The position numbers and the translations under genes were made by a program. Shown one piece after another: positions 1-13,689 of a DNA stretch of 64,000 nt. The DNA is from Larimichthys crocea (Eukaryota > Chordata > Actinopteri > Sciaenidae): contig NC_040018.1 of NCBI RefSeq assembly GCF_000972845.2, positions 9,273,157 through 9,337,156 of the forward strand, given 5' to 3'. Each line of letters begins with the position of its first letter. Positions within the stretch are counted from its first letter, which is position 1. The notes under the pieces were generated by a model. It made no database searches and was not told the DNA's origin. It saw nothing but the letters and a program-made list of their open reading frames with translations.

Positions 1-3000
1 TTAGAATGTTTCTACTTGACTTGTCTCTCTAACTGGCTCATATGGTTCTGTTCAGATCGTATTGACATAATCATCTTCTCATCTTTCATCTTTTCATAGC
101 TTTATTACATAATGTCTTCATTTTGTCTAAAATCATAGGGGGATAATTTGTGGTAATGTGCACACAAACACACTTTCATTTCTGTTAATATAAACGCCAG
201 ACAATGTAATCTACTATCTGAGCATCTATGACAAGGCTACAGTCACACCAACAACAGTGAATATTCACAATCTACCTTTACAACCCGTTTATTTACTTAT
301 TACGACAATTTCAAGGATGCGGGTATGGTCAATTTATTGCTCTACAATCAACATAACTTTGTCAAATATTAACACAAGCAATGTGTATTCATATCTAATC
401 TATGAGGAAGTTACTTTGGAGCATTAATGAGCAGCCCACTTCCAAAACAAACACCTGTCCGCTGCTCTCATTAACTAAGACAACATCTGTCGTGTTTGCT
501 GTTTGAATGAACATCAAAAAGGCAGATTGAACATGAAAACACAGCGTTTATGAACTCTCACAGATGAATAAATATGCGAACCTCTGTCCTTGACAACAGT
601 TATGTCAAGGACATTCTTTATGCATGGAGTTTGTTCATATATAAACCATTCAGAATACATGGATTCAGCGACAGCTGTGCATGACACAAGCAATGATGGA
701 TGACGGATTATTATATTATATTAGATGGAATGTATATAATAATTAAAATAAAAATAGAAATATAATAAAATAAATAGTTAGGTCAGTCAGGTGCTGCTGT
801 CGGTTATATCTCCGTAAATCCACCTGGAGCCATCAGCAGATGTTAATTAATATTCAGTGTCATGTATCAGGGGGTCAGTTTTAACATATAACACACACAC
901 ACAAATGATTATGATCAAGATGTACAATCACAGTGTCCCACAAACTGCACTATCAATGCAGGGACATGAAAAGATCTGTGTGTGGTACATACATCATAAC
1001 CGTCAAATACTTTAGATGGAAGAGGAAAACATGAATGGGGAAAGAGGAAGACATGGTAATAGGTTATATGAGAACGAGGAGGAACATGGAGTCACGGATG
1101 ACGGTGCTTTTGTGTCTCGGGTGGCATAACTAGGAGGGAGGGTTAATGCCAGAGCAGGTGAGGTTGCGGTTGCCAAGGTTACAGACGTCTGCGGCAACCG
1201 CCCATCTGTTCCCCTGACACTGGCATCTCTGCGGTGACACAGCAACAGTAAGACGATGGGAGAGGGTTAGACCAAAAGAAAGATAGGCAGGGATGAAACA
1301 AAGAAGGGGCAAAGAAGGAGGTGATGAGTAGACAGATTAAAGAGTGGGAAGACAGGCAAAAAGGCAGAGAGACTGCAGAAGTATAGCAGCGCTGGATAAA
1401 GGAGAATAATTCATGAGGCCTAGATTCTCCTCTCACTATGAAACCAAGTCAAAATTGTGCTTCCCAGACAACCAGGCAGCCAGTCACCCTGACCAAAACA
1501 AGCCATCAGTCTCTGATACAACTGCTTCTACACACACTGAAGTGTATTCCAGGATAAGTCCTGTGCAGCAAACCTCAAATACCGCATGCTGAAGGAATGC
1601 ATTACAGCACGAAACGTTATACTCAAGCAATAAGCCACAAGAGGCCGTGGTTTGGAAGGATTTTGATTGAGGAGAAAACTACTGGTAAGAGTGTAAAGAC
1701 TCATTAGGTTTACTGATCAATGATGTCACTTAAAAATGTGGCAAGCAAGTAATAATGTGACTGATGACACTTGAGTTGTTATTAAGGGAAATATATTATA
1801 TCATTTTTTTTAGATAATAGGAGAAATTATAATCATGTCTGCTTCACACAGTTAACCAGCGTATCACAGCTTCATGAGACTGTAATTGTTTACTTGTGTG
1901 TTCCTACAGCCAGAGCATCAATTTTAAATGAGCCCATGGTGAGTCTGTTTACATGCCTGCCTTCTGCTTAGCCAGGGTTTGTTTGAGTACAGTGAGTGAC
2001 CCTAAAACCTATATTGTGTATTGTGCTATTTCTCCTAATCCTAACCCTGCATCAACATTCCCACAACTCTTCTCCAACACACCATGCAGTATTGTATGCA
2101 CTTAGATAGATAATAAGTATGCAAAACAATGTTATTATCATCTTTTCATGCTACTTTTTATCATTTTGGCTGTGGCTATAAAATGTATTTTAAAAAGATG
2201 ATTGACTGTGAAGGTGATGTACATTTTACCTCCAAATCAAATCAAACTACAAAAATCCAGCTGAAACATTTCAAGCCTCAGCAGAACTTGAACTACAAGT
2301 TCAGACGTTCTTTCAGTCGACAGAGGTTGACATTCACACACGCGCAAACCACAACATGCCAGCTTTGACCTGTGATCTCCGCTCTGGACCCATGACATCA
2401 GAAGGTCATGGCGAGGTCACTTCCTGTCAAAACACATCTCTCCACCCCTAACTGCTGTTGCCTTGGTGGCATGAGGATAAGATTGCCAATGACAGCTGCG
2501 CTGACACGCTTTCAAGGCTAGGAAAGTTACAACACAAGTGATCTGTTGCCTTACACCCATCAACAGACCCCTTTTTAATTGACATATTTTATACTCATAT
2601 TTATGGTGAATTCCAAATATTCCAAATGTTGAAAAATAAATGTTGTTTACTGTTTTTCCCAGATGGACATAGACATCAAAGTGATCTCCCTTTGCATAGA
2701 AATGTTTAAACAATTTTGAGAAGAAAAAAAAACATCATTTGTTTGCTTATCTGTCATATTTAGCATTCACATTCTTGGCAATAAGCCCTGCTGCCGTTTA
2801 CTGTGCTGCTCCTGCTCATCAGACACTGTCCTCAGCGACCCATCACGCTGGAGAGAGTGACCCAGATGAGTGTCCGCTGTGATGAACCTGAACAATTGAT
2901 GTTCTGGTCCAGTCTGGTTGATTTCCACGGCCAGTCAGTTCCGTCCCCTGTCGTCTCAAACACTGCACGCCATTAATAAATCATTATGATGTGGTGCGGC

Positions 3001-4504
3001 CACAAGAAAAAGAGAAAGAATCTCTTCGTTTGACCAACCTAATTTTATTTATGGGGTAAAATAGTGTGCTTGGCAAACACCGGGTTCATCTGCTGTTTTC
3101 ACAAAATAGATACATTACAGACAGAATTTGTTTCAGTCATGGAGAAGAAGAGACAGATCATGTGAGGTGGACATTCCCGTTTCTCTCCCTGTGAAGTTGT
3201 TTGATGTCTGATGACATTGTTTGTCTACACTTCTACTTCCACAGAAATCCAACTCTTATTTTGAGAAAAGTTTACACAGGTCACATGCTAAAACAATGAA
3301 ACCAAACTTGAATATTAAATTTTTGTGTAATGTAAAAGATGTATTTAAATACAGAATAAACACATATCTGAGAATGAGAAACCTGCCTTGGCCAAAACCT
3401 TTCACTTTCTGTGAGGCAAGCCAGAGCTCATCGGTCTCAGTGTACTGTAGGCTGTGTAGTGATTATATTATAGCTCAGCACTGATGATCTACTATGAACG
3501 CCTCAGAGTACTCAAATTACCCTTTAAGCTAATTAGCACTTCAAGCCTTTTTCTTCATGTTGTTTGTAATTAGGTACTTCATAAAATTATTACACCATTT
3601 CTTTCATTTTGTTTTTGATTTTTGTGCTGTATGTTTGATATTGGCTCATTATTTGAAAAGAGATGATAGAGTGCTGGCAGCATCATCTTATCAGTTTATC
3701 ATAATAACAGGATAGGACTGCCAGAAATGTATGGCTCATTATAACAGATCCAGAACTTTATGGGAAAAGTCTAAGCTCATCACTACTGAGTAAGTCTAAT
3801 GTTGTTTAAAGTTCAGTTAAGGGTATTATATATCACATCATTAAAAATTGTAAATTCATCCTAGTACTGACCATTTAGACCATATGAACTCAAATTACAA
3901 CAATAAAACTATACAGAATCAGTCTGCTTGGCAGCAGCATGCAGGCTGTTCTTTGGGAGGATATGGATCCACAGGAGGTAGACAAAATAACACAACTGTG
4001 TAATGCAGACTAATGCAATAGAGTGCTGCAGGCATGATGTCATTTTGTGGGCCTCCTAACATCACCCTGGTGTGGTTTGTGGCAAACAAAAGTTTATGAT
4101 TTATAAGTTTTAAAGCATAAATGTAATTGCCAGAAGTAAAAATCGAATGGTGGGCTATAAACAAACTACACCACAGTCACATGACTGCAGCGTCGCCACC
4201 ACTAAGTATTATGTGTTCGTTGTGATGCTGTTTCATTTCCTGACAACTCAGATTATATATCTATTATATTTCATTAAGCCATTTTTTTGTCTTTTTCAAG
4301 ACATAAAAGCTTTAAAATTCACTTATGGGAACAAACATGGACAAACATGGAAATCTCTGTGAACCACAAACTTTATTTCAGACATTTTACCAAAAATCCT
4401 TTAACTTTGAGATGAATGAACCAGAAGTGCAAAAATACAAAATCATCCCCAGGTTTTAAAACTTATGCCTGCAGTACTTGATAGTCCTGCAATAAGTAAG
4501 ATCT

Positions 4505-4582
4505 TTTAATTCTATTTTATTTATGAAGCGCCAAATCATAACAGAAAACTTTTTATAAAGAGCAAGTCTAGACCGTACTCAA
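4505..4582 (+). repeat. Teleost interspersed repeat fragment
   Basis: tttatttatgaagcgccaaatc…aacagaaaact and ataaagagcaagtctagaccgtactc match a repeat seen widely in teleost genomes (gcgccaaatcataacag…gagcaggtctagaccgtactc). Family name not known to me. Confidence 0.5.
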
Positions 4583-5003
4583 TTTCCACCATGAGAAAGT
4601 GACAGTATCAAGTGGCAGTGGGTGACTTTGTGCTATAACGTTACATCTTTGTTGTCATTGTGTCAGAGAGATGATTACTGATGTAGTAATTCTTCAAAGT
4701 ATGGTTAAAACAGACATTTCTATCTGGTTATTTTGCTACAAACTGATTTGAATGTCTAGAGAGGAACTAAATCAAATCATACATTGATTTTGCAATAAGA
4801 CGAAATTAGTTACAGTGTATATACAGTTCTGAGAGAAGATTTGATCCATATTATCCACCCTTAGGGGAGTGGCAATAAGATGGCAAATTAATTAGGAGAG
4901 AAGCAGAATGATAACTCCAGTGAATCTACTGTTACCATTAAAGTCATCTTGTTCACAGTGACGGGAGGAATGGAATAAAAGTGGCTCTGTGTTGGACAGA
5001 AAC

Positions 5004-5016
5004 AGGTCAAAGGTCA
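5004..5016 (+). promoter_or_regulatory. Perfect DR1 nuclear-receptor element
   Basis: AGGTCA-A-AGGTCA, the consensus for HNF4, COUP-TF and PPAR/RXR. In mtss2 intron 3. Confidence 0.4.
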
Positions 5017-7529
5017 GAGCCAGAAGACACCTGACTGTACGCGCATGTGCATGTTAAACTCTGCCAGCTCCATGTCTTAGTTTTCTATCTCCTCCCTTCC
5101 TCTGTATCTCTCTTTAATGCTCACAGATTCCTGTCTAAGGAAGAGATGTGGTGCTTCTCCGTCATGTGGGAATGACCATCCAAACAAGTTGACAGCTCAA
5201 AGCACCGACTTTAAAACGTAGAAGCCATAAAACAGAATAATAGGAGTGCAGTCATTCTCTTCTTTCTCACATGCAGCCAAAACTTACATCCACTTAGTAC
5301 ATGATGCACTGTGCTTTCTGTCCAATAACATCACCTCAACATCAGCCACTATTTTGAATGAAGGTCATTTCTATCACGCTTTGGTGGAAGCATTCAGAGT
5401 TATAAACTCTGAGATCCTGAAATCTGATGGTGCTCCTGAATACTACCTCCAAGAAAACACCACTGCTCTGAGGAATACAGAGACCAGCTGGAAAACAACT
5501 CTGCCGGACAACTTCCTTACATGCACAGATGTACACACACACATACTCCAAAGCTCAGCGCCTTGGACCCATTAAGATTCAGGATACTGCAGAACAGTCA
5601 GTGTGCTGGTGTAATGGTTTAGAGTGGAGTCAGCTGGGCCTGGGAAAGCATGCACATTCTCTGGCTTTGATTACAGAGGCTTTAAATCTCTCCTCCACAC
5701 ATACACACACAAAGACACACACGAATATACAAACTGAAATACAGATACACACTCTATCCCCAGAGACAGACGCAGGGCTGAACTACAGGCTTCCAGACAG
5801 GGCATATTTACTCAGAAATGGGGGCTGTTGGCAAAGGACAGTTTCTGTTGCTAAAAATACCAACACAGAAAGTGATCACGAGAAAGTCATTGAAACAATG
5901 GAAAAAGAGAAGAAGAAAGGAAAGGAAAGTTCAGAGGGACTTAAAAGGCTTTCCCCTGGATCTGTCTCTCTGTCACTGTTTACCAGTAAGTGAAAGAAAT
6001 GTGTGTTGTAAAGCAGAAGGTAAAATGATAGATTTACAATTCTGGCCTGATTTTACCATGAACACAAATCAGAGGCTACTGTGTGAATAAAAGACTGGGA
6101 GGTTTGGACCTTTGGTCTCACAGAGTGAAATCATGTCTGTGTCCTTGATGAAGTTGCTTTGCAGCCTTTGGTTATTGTTAAAAAAATGTATAATTTCTCT
6201 AAATGTGGAATTAAGAATGACTGCATAGCCGGTCTTCTCGCTGATGGTCTTGTTTGTTTGTTGTTTGTTTTGGTCATATAGAGACATCAATATTCAGCTG
6301 AGCCTGTCACATAAGCAGTTAAAGACTCCTTGCAGTATATTGAACTAAATATGTTTTTTATTGATGTACTCAGTTATTAGTTATACATTTTGGGCTCCAT
6401 AGGATGCATTAGTGTGGCTCTTTTAATCCACATTGTTCATAGATAAAGGATGTCAGACTGGGTTAAAAACTGCACTAAAGTTTCATATTGTAAAAGAAGA
6501 GCATTCAGATCAGCTTTGTGGACAAACAGCCACCATGCTGGAGTGTTCTTGAGCAGGAGCCCCTACCAGTTCTGGGGTTGCTGACCTCACTAATGCATTT
6601 AAAACCATCAGATCCTTTATCCTGAAAAAGCAATATCACAGCATCATCATACGGTACATTACTGTTTCAAATTCGCTTTCCTCTAATCCAGCAACCTGAC
6701 ACTGAACTGGAATCAATGAAAAGGAAAATCAATTGAAAATACATTTGTGCACCTCGGCAACCTGATATCGATCCGACATCTTTCCTCTCATCAATATAAA
6801 TGTTGAAGTTGAAGTCTAATATCATTTTCTACTGTAACACCAGAGCAACATCAAAAGATTGTACATTCAGAGCAGAAAATCGCAGCTATTGATGGTAATC
6901 TGATAGGAATGCAGAACACTAAACACTCCTGTTTAAACAAAGTCACTGTTTGATGCCAGTGTACGCAGCCGTGCTTCTCTCAGGGGCCTGCTGCTGAGTG
7001 GCTGATGTTCTGAGCTGTCGGCACTTCCTAACCTCTCGAGGCTACATGACACATGATCTTAGAGCACTCTGGCAAATACTTAGATAGCCACTCTGTATTA
7101 TGTTCAAGTGAAAGCTTATCTCTGTAACATATTTTTGTCACTCTGTTAGTGTGTGTGTGTGTATTCCACAGTATCATGTGTTGAGATGGTCATCTGAGCA
7201 ATATTGTAGCCGCTGGGAAATTTCCCTCACTTTGCACTTGCAACAATCATACACAAAGAACACAGGGTTAACACCACACCAGAGACAAGTCAAGTATTCT
7301 TATCCATACACTGAAACATCTATCAAATGAGTCATGCGGTCTGGTCCTGTTTTCTTTTTCCTTAAAATAACAAAAAAACTTTTGCCAGTAGGGTGACATA
7401 ATTTGGCCTGCTCTCTGCAGTTGTACCATAGAAAATCTCCAAAAATGGTCTTAAAACTAGGAATATGTATTCGTATCTGGATGAAATCCCTCTAATTTGC
7501 AAGCAACTTTTAAGAAAATCACACTGAAG

Positions 7530-7600
7530 AAATAGTTTGGCATTTTAGGAAATACAGACTGGAGTTAGCTAAAGCCAGCAGCTTAAACTATAAAACATGT
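7530..7600 (+). repeat. Teleost interspersed repeat fragment
   Basis: gaaatagtttggcattttag…aaatac followed by gttagctaaagccagcagct, the landmarks of a very common fish repeat. Internally deleted. Confidence 0.5.
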
Positions 7601-8757
7601 TTCTTCCAAGCATTAGGGGGTTAGGGGTGAGGAAATCAACCCTGGAGGCCTTTCTTAACTTACTTAAAGACACTTGCAAGGTTGGTACTCGCTTAAATGA
7701 GGCCTTTGATCAGACTATCCTAACAAAATGTGTGTTGTTGGACAGCAGAGAGAGAATAATGATGAAGATATAAGAGTCAAGTGAACTTGTACTTCTTAAC
7801 ACGAACTCTGGGACGAATAGCTCGGGAAGAAACTCTCTCAAACACACATTACAAAAAGCCCTCAGGGCGACTGCTTGTCATGGCTTCTTTATGCATCGGT
7901 TTGCATGCAGAGAACACAAAGAGGCTTGAAAACACGACTTGCATACATGAACATGACCTGCGTGGAAAGGTGTTTGGAATTCACCGCTCATCTGCTCTTC
8001 GTGTCACCAATTACACACCAAGCGCACATGCGTATCTCCCTACATACCTACTGAAACATATGCTTATGTTCATGTACAACAAGAACACACATTCTCACAG
8101 TCTTAATAGCATTCATGTGTTAACACGCACATCAGGAGCCATGCATTCTACAGATGGTATCCACTGTAACATGCAGCAAGGAGGCATCATTTGAGCTGCT
8201 TAAGGGCAAGAGAGGTGGTTTGTGCATCTGGGTGTGTCAGGATTATGCACACATTCATAATATGCTTATGAATGGATATTAAACCTCATTGTAATTATAA
8301 TGCCTTATAATCTTAGGCTAATACATCTCTTTGTCTGGCAATCCAAAACCGACACACTTTTTTTTTGTTGCTGCTTTTGCTTTTGCTGCTTCCTCAGCTC
8401 AGTCTTTCTGAAAATAAATTAAATATTCCTAAAATTCTACATATAGTGTAGCGGCATAACAAGCACAAGCTGTGCTGTCAGATCACCGTTAGTTTTGGCT
8501 GTGCTGAGTCACACACTGCAGTGGTCTAAATATAGCATTGTGGGTAATGTAGTCTGGGCATCATTTACACTCCTCTGTCTCTCCTCTGCAACCCTGACCC
8601 CCACAAACCCCGAGCCCCTTGGAACAAACATTGCAGATGGATTGGAGCAGAATTCGCAGGAAGGAGAACAATGGGTCATGACACAGATTTGTACAGATAG
8701 TTAAGTTAACACAATAGTAACACACATACAGCAAAGTCAGGTACGCATCAAATCAGC

Positions 8758-8759
<2 letters not shown>

Positions 8760-8796
<37 letters not shown>
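8760..8796 (+). repeat. (CT)n microsatellite
   Basis: About 15 uninterrupted CT units followed by ttctctgt. Confidence 0.95.
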
Positions 8797-9189
8797 GTGC
8801 AGCTCTCTAACACACACACACACACATGCACACACTCACACACAGTCAGGAGGTGACAGTGTGCCTCTGAGAACACTTTAGTTTTGAGCAGACTGGCTGG
8901 CAGGAGGTCATGTAGCTGTGGGAAACACTGTTCTGCTGTTAATGCTAATGTCGCTCTCTCACTGAGTCTCTCTCTAACAAAGCTTTCAGTGACTTTCAAG
9001 AGAACCATTGACAGACTACGACGAATGACGAGTCAGCTGTCCCATCAACAGCTTGAAATGAATAAACAGATTACATCTCCACCTATCCATCTTTTAACGA
9101 ACTTTCAACTGCATTTCACAAGATGACCTTCAGTTAAGAATGAACTTTATGTCCATATACTAGAATTGTGAATAAAATATTTTTTATTA

Positions 9190-9193
<4 letters not shown>

Positions 9194-9237
<44 letters not shown>

Positions 9238-9250
9238 TGTGTGTATGTGT
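9194..9250 (+). repeat. (TG)n microsatellite
   Basis: About 28 TG units with two A interruptions; ends 6 bp before the palindromic X-box at 9257. Confidence 0.95.
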
Positions 9251-9256
9251 GCCACT

Positions 9257-9270
9257 GTTGCCATGGCAAC
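9257..9270. promoter_or_regulatory. Perfect palindromic RFX X-box
   Basis: GTTGCCATGGCAAC, matching GTNRCC(N)RGYAAC on both strands. Lies in mtss2 intron 3, 6 bp after a TG microsatellite. Confidence 0.6.
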
Positions 9271-10225
9271 GCACCCACTGGCAGAGCTGCAGAGTTAAAA
9301 AAAATGAATGGATGAAGATGAAACTCACACACACCTACCTGTGTGCATCATCAAGGACAAATGGAAGCAGCGCTATGTGACACATACTTAACAACACATG
9401 ACGAAAGTAATATGCCAAAATATGGCTGAAGATGTTACTTCTGTAGATTCAGGGATAGAAAGAGGAACAAAGACGCAGTGTCATGCAATCAACAACATGT
9501 AAATTCATTAAAAAAGTCACTTATCAAGCCAAAATGCTGAAAACATTTGCTCTCTTATATGAGAACTTAATGCTGTTTTATTAAAAAAATGATTTTCTTC
9601 GGTCTTGGATTCTCTATCAGACAAAATTAGACATTTGAAGACAGATCTGGCAGGTGAAAATAATCAATAGTTACAGCCTCGAATAGTATTTTGGACATTT
9701 CTATGGACAATGACAGTTATTTTCCTTCATGAAATCTGGCCAGCTCCTTAAGGCGAAAACCGGCAGACCGTTGATCATTGAAAGGCAATGTGACATCATC
9801 CCACAAGACAGTGCAGCGGCCAAATACATGCAAGCACATGTTCCTGATCATTCATTTGTACTTGTTTGTATTTCTCATTGTTTACTTCATTGTGGCAACT
9901 AAATATAAATCCAATATCCACAGCTGTAAACTCCTTTTCCTCGTAACGCTACAGAGCACTGAGTAGTGTTTTGACTTGTGAAAAGCCTTAAATCTGCAAC
10001 TCTTTCTAAATTATGTGTCATTATGTGATGCTCAAAAGATTTTGGGTGGAGGATCCCTGTACATTGAAAGTATTTAGTCAGAGGTAGTCGATGGAGGGTC
10101 CTCAGAAGAATAGCAGTACAAGGGTGTGTGTGTGTGTGTATACAGCTGAGCCAGCAGCAGACACACCAGTTATCACGCCTGGCTGATGGTTGTTAATGCT
10201 GCGGATTAACGCTCGCTAAGTCTGA

Positions 10226-10231
10226 GCACGC

Positions 10232-10283
<52 letters not shown>
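10226..10283 (+). repeat. (CA)n microsatellite
   Basis: CACG-interrupted start, then a pure CA run to 10283. Confidence 0.95.
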
Positions 10284-10284
<1 letters not shown>

Positions 10285-10621
10285 AATATACCCAGTTCTC
10301 TCAAAGTGCAGCAAATTCGATAAGAGTTCCTAAATCTTACATGATAAAAACCCAAGAAAACGTACTGACATTAACTTTACATCTGAATTACAAAAAAAAA
10401 AACTCTGTGTGCTGCAGTAACCAACATACCAACATATTTAAGAAAGATATCACTGATTACCCACCATAACACACACACACACTCTCTCTTTCTCTCTCTC
10501 ACTCATACATGCATACCAGTTCTCACTCCAGCCTCTTGTCTCATTAAACAGACCTTGGCCTTGAAGCAGCAAGACTCACTGAGCTCAGCTTCCCATGCTC
10601 AGTTGAGTGAGTGAAGTGCAT

Positions 10622-10634
10622 ATGTGTGCGTGTG

Positions 10635-10666
<32 letters not shown>

Positions 10667-10692
10667 TGTGTGTGTGTGTGTGTGTGTGTGCG
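10622..10692 (+). repeat. (TGCG)n/(TG)n compound microsatellite
   Basis: About eight TGCG units flanked by TG runs; rich in CpG. Confidence 0.95.
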
Positions 10693-10749
10693 CAACAGAG
10701 CATGTCTTGTGTTGTTGACCTCTGGGACAATACTGCACTGTGACATCAG

Positions 10750-11020
10750 GAAATGTCCTTAGAGAGCTGCCAGCGACAGAGAGAGGGATGGAGGAAAGAG
10801 GAGGGCAAAGGAGGAATAGGAATGATGGGAGGCTGGTTTAAGTGGGAAGAACGTGTTGGGAAGTAAGAGGGAGCAGAGGGGAACAAGAGAGGAGGGAAGA
10901 GAGGAGTAGCATTTGGGGTGAGTGATGAGGGTAGAGGAAGCACTGAGGAGTTGGATGAGAGAAAGAAAAGCACCATGGAGGGAGGAGAGAGAGGTGGGGG
11001 AGGGAAATAGATACACACTG
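10750..11020 (+). repeat. Purine-rich (GA/GGA) tract
   Basis: About 270 bp in which the plus strand is overwhelmingly A/G (gagggatggaggaaagagga and similar), without a simple repeat unit. The Pro/Ser/Leu-rich frames on the minus strand are a by-product. Confidence 0.8.
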
Positions 11021-12208
11021 TAGCTGAGGCTTAATTAAAGACAATATGGCTGTTGTTTTTTTTGTAGCCGTCCACAACAACAGGACTCTAGGCCTTCCTA
11101 CAGAAAGAAAGAAAGAAAGAAATGTATCAAACCAAAACCAAACTTACTTACTAATGTCTAAGTTCAATTTGCTTTTGTAGTTTTAACCATCAATTTGTAA
11201 TTTGTGGACATTTCAAGCGAAAATGGCAAACTTGTTTCTCAGATGTCTGCATTTTTCACTGTATGTGTCAGGATGCTGAATATAGACAAATAGACAAAAC
11301 AAGTTAAAATCACATTTGGTATACTGAAATCTTAAAAAGCAGTCTGGAGGTACAATGTCCATCGACAGCTTTGGTGTTCCAAGTTGAAGTAGCAAAGCAT
11401 TACTTGGATTTATTATAATTACAGAATTTTAAGTTATAATCCCTTCAGGTGTGTGTAGACCGCCTTGAGTCATTTGCTCAGATTTGACCGTTGCAGTGTG
11501 TTAAATCTTTACAAACAGCGAATGTACCCACTGATTGTTATGGAACGCTAGCTAGCAATGGACGCACCGACTGTCTCTATGGGAGTGTGCCTGTGTGTTT
11601 GTACGGCAGCTTTGCCTCTAACTGAACTCAGAATCGCCGGTTATTTCTGTTATTTCCCTCCAGTCCTTCTCCTTTATCCTCCTATCTCTGCGCACTTATG
11701 AAGCAGATTCTTGAAGCCCGGGGATATGTGCAAATTTTCTGTTTTGCATTCCATCTGAACCGACTATCTCTTACTGAATACAGTTGCTAATAATGCCTAA
11801 CTGCTGAATAATGGCATTCACTTTTTATCTTTAACCTCAAATAGCATGGTTTAGATAAGCTAAACTGTTGAAACCTGTCTGATTCTCTGACTGACCCACT
11901 GGACATCCAAAAGAGACCAATCTGGACAAAGGCAGAGACTTCAATTGTGATCATAGGTCAAATTATATTTATTGGGGTTATTAGGTCATGAGCTGATGAA
12001 TCCTCGTGCTAAACCAGTTATGTATGGTACAAAAACCCAGTTCAACTGCTTTGGTTGCATGATCAACCGCATCAGATCAAATGTATCTCCAGTTGACCGT
12101 GAATGGCATGTTATCTGTGAAATGCAATTAAGCCATCTTGCTCAGATTTCTCCTCTCCTCTTGGCAACAACATGGCTATTTTTTCTCTGCCACCACTTCC
12201 ATCTCTTT

Positions 12209-12237
12209 CTCACTCACTCACTCACTCCCTCCCTCCC

Positions 12238-12273
<36 letters not shown>
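12209..12273 (+). repeat. (CTCA)/(CTCC)/(CT)n compound microsatellite
   Basis: Ends 3 bp before a palindromic X-box (12277). Confidence 0.95.
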
Positions 12274-12275
<2 letters not shown>

Positions 12276-12276
12276 T

Positions 12277-12289
12277 GTTGCCTGGCAAC
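12277..12289. promoter_or_regulatory. Palindromic RFX X-box (1-bp spacer)
   Basis: GTTGCC-T-GGCAAC, 3 bp after a CT microsatellite, 3 kb from the X-box at 9257. Confidence 0.6.
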
Positions 12290-12721
12290 CATGCTCGTAA
12301 ATGTGATCCCTCTTGTCTGCAATTGGCTGAATGGACCGCAGATCCATGTCAGAGTCAGAGCGAGAAAAGGGGGAGACACGCATGCATCACACACACACAC
12401 ACACACACAGAAGGTACAAACTTATAAACCTTCTAGGACAATCCTCACTGCCTATAAGTTCCCATTGCATGTCATTTCACCAGGATGGATGTGCGTGTGT
12501 GTGGCCACGATTGCTTGGCATGCTCTGAGCAGTGTCTACATGTTTACACACAAATGCCTGTGAGCTTATACGCAGGCATGTCATAATTGCATGTGTGTGT
12601 GTGTGTGTGTGCAGTGGGGGAGTGTCTGTGTGTGTGTGAGCATTGTTATTAACTAGCAGGTGGTCCTTGCAGGGGGTGCCATGCTGCAAGCTGAATAAGG
12701 GAAAGCACTCTTGCTGAGTTG

Positions 12722-12723
<2 letters not shown>

Positions 12724-12790
<67 letters not shown>
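12724..12790 (+). repeat. (TG)33 microsatellite
   Basis: The longest uninterrupted dinucleotide run in the window, about 67 bp. Confidence 0.95.
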
Positions 12791-12794
<4 letters not shown>

Positions 12795-13689
12795 ATGTGT
12801 GTGCAAATGTATTAACTTAAATGGCCTCACATTTGAGTGGTAACTCTCTTCCTCCCACCCAGGGAGTCATAAGTGCAGCCAGCATGGAGCGCTCTGCCAG
12901 GCAGTCCGCTAGTTAATGAGGGAGTGTTGAATACTTTTTTTATTACACTGAATGAACACACACATACAAACTCACCAGACAAGCTTGGAAGCAAAGGCAA
13001 ACACACAGCAACTTTTGCTTGTGTTAGTGCATTTAGTTATTATATTTTTTTTCACCCAGTTTAGTTTACTCTTGTTTACCGCCTATTGTTTTACTAACCT
13101 CTTTTTCAACAATATATCACAGCACAGTCTTTCTATCTCTCTCATACACACACACAAACACAAACACACACATACTAACACTTAGTTCAGTAGTCCAAGC
13201 TAGCTCAGTGTAGTGGCTCAACTAATTAAGCAATATTACACAAGAGGGACACGACTTCAGTGACGCTAACGGACCGAGGCGCTTGTGCCAATAATAAGTT
13301 AAAGCACACCCTCAAGTGTAATATTGTGATTATACAACAACTACCGACTTAAATAAAAGATATCATCAGATAGATATTAATTATACACATATAAACACTA
13401 AACTGCTTTTCTAGTTCAGTCTTGTAGTGACTAAGATATCTGCTGAAAAATATATTTTTCCATGGACTGGCCTCCTAACATTTATTTTGAAGCGAGCGCC
13501 GTAACAGCGACTCACCGGTACAGTTGATGGAGAACGATCCAAATGGACATTTTGTACTGAACAAAGATCGATGTAATGATTTCCAAAATGGTCAACATGT
13601 TTTCATCGAACCAAATATTTCTTTTCAGTCCATATTAGTCCACCTTTAGTCTTCAAAAACAACATTTTCCCTGAACTCACTTAACCTTC

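Noticed and set aside
5529..5993. 154-codon open frame
   Set aside because: Contains a translated CA-rich stretch (STHTHTKTHTN) and Lys/Glu low-complexity; no homology recognised.
10746..11080. Pro/Ser/Leu-rich frames on the minus strand
   Set aside because: By-product of the purine-rich tract on the plus strand.
12662..12683. CTCF site at ccttgcagggggtgcc
   Set aside because: Core AGGGGGTG fits, but the upstream half does not; too weak to list as a feature.
12477..12830. His/Thr-rich and Cys/Val-rich frames at CA/GT tracts (also near 9.2, 10.6, 16.5, 43.9 and 62.6 kb)
   Set aside because: These are translations of microsatellites, not proteins.
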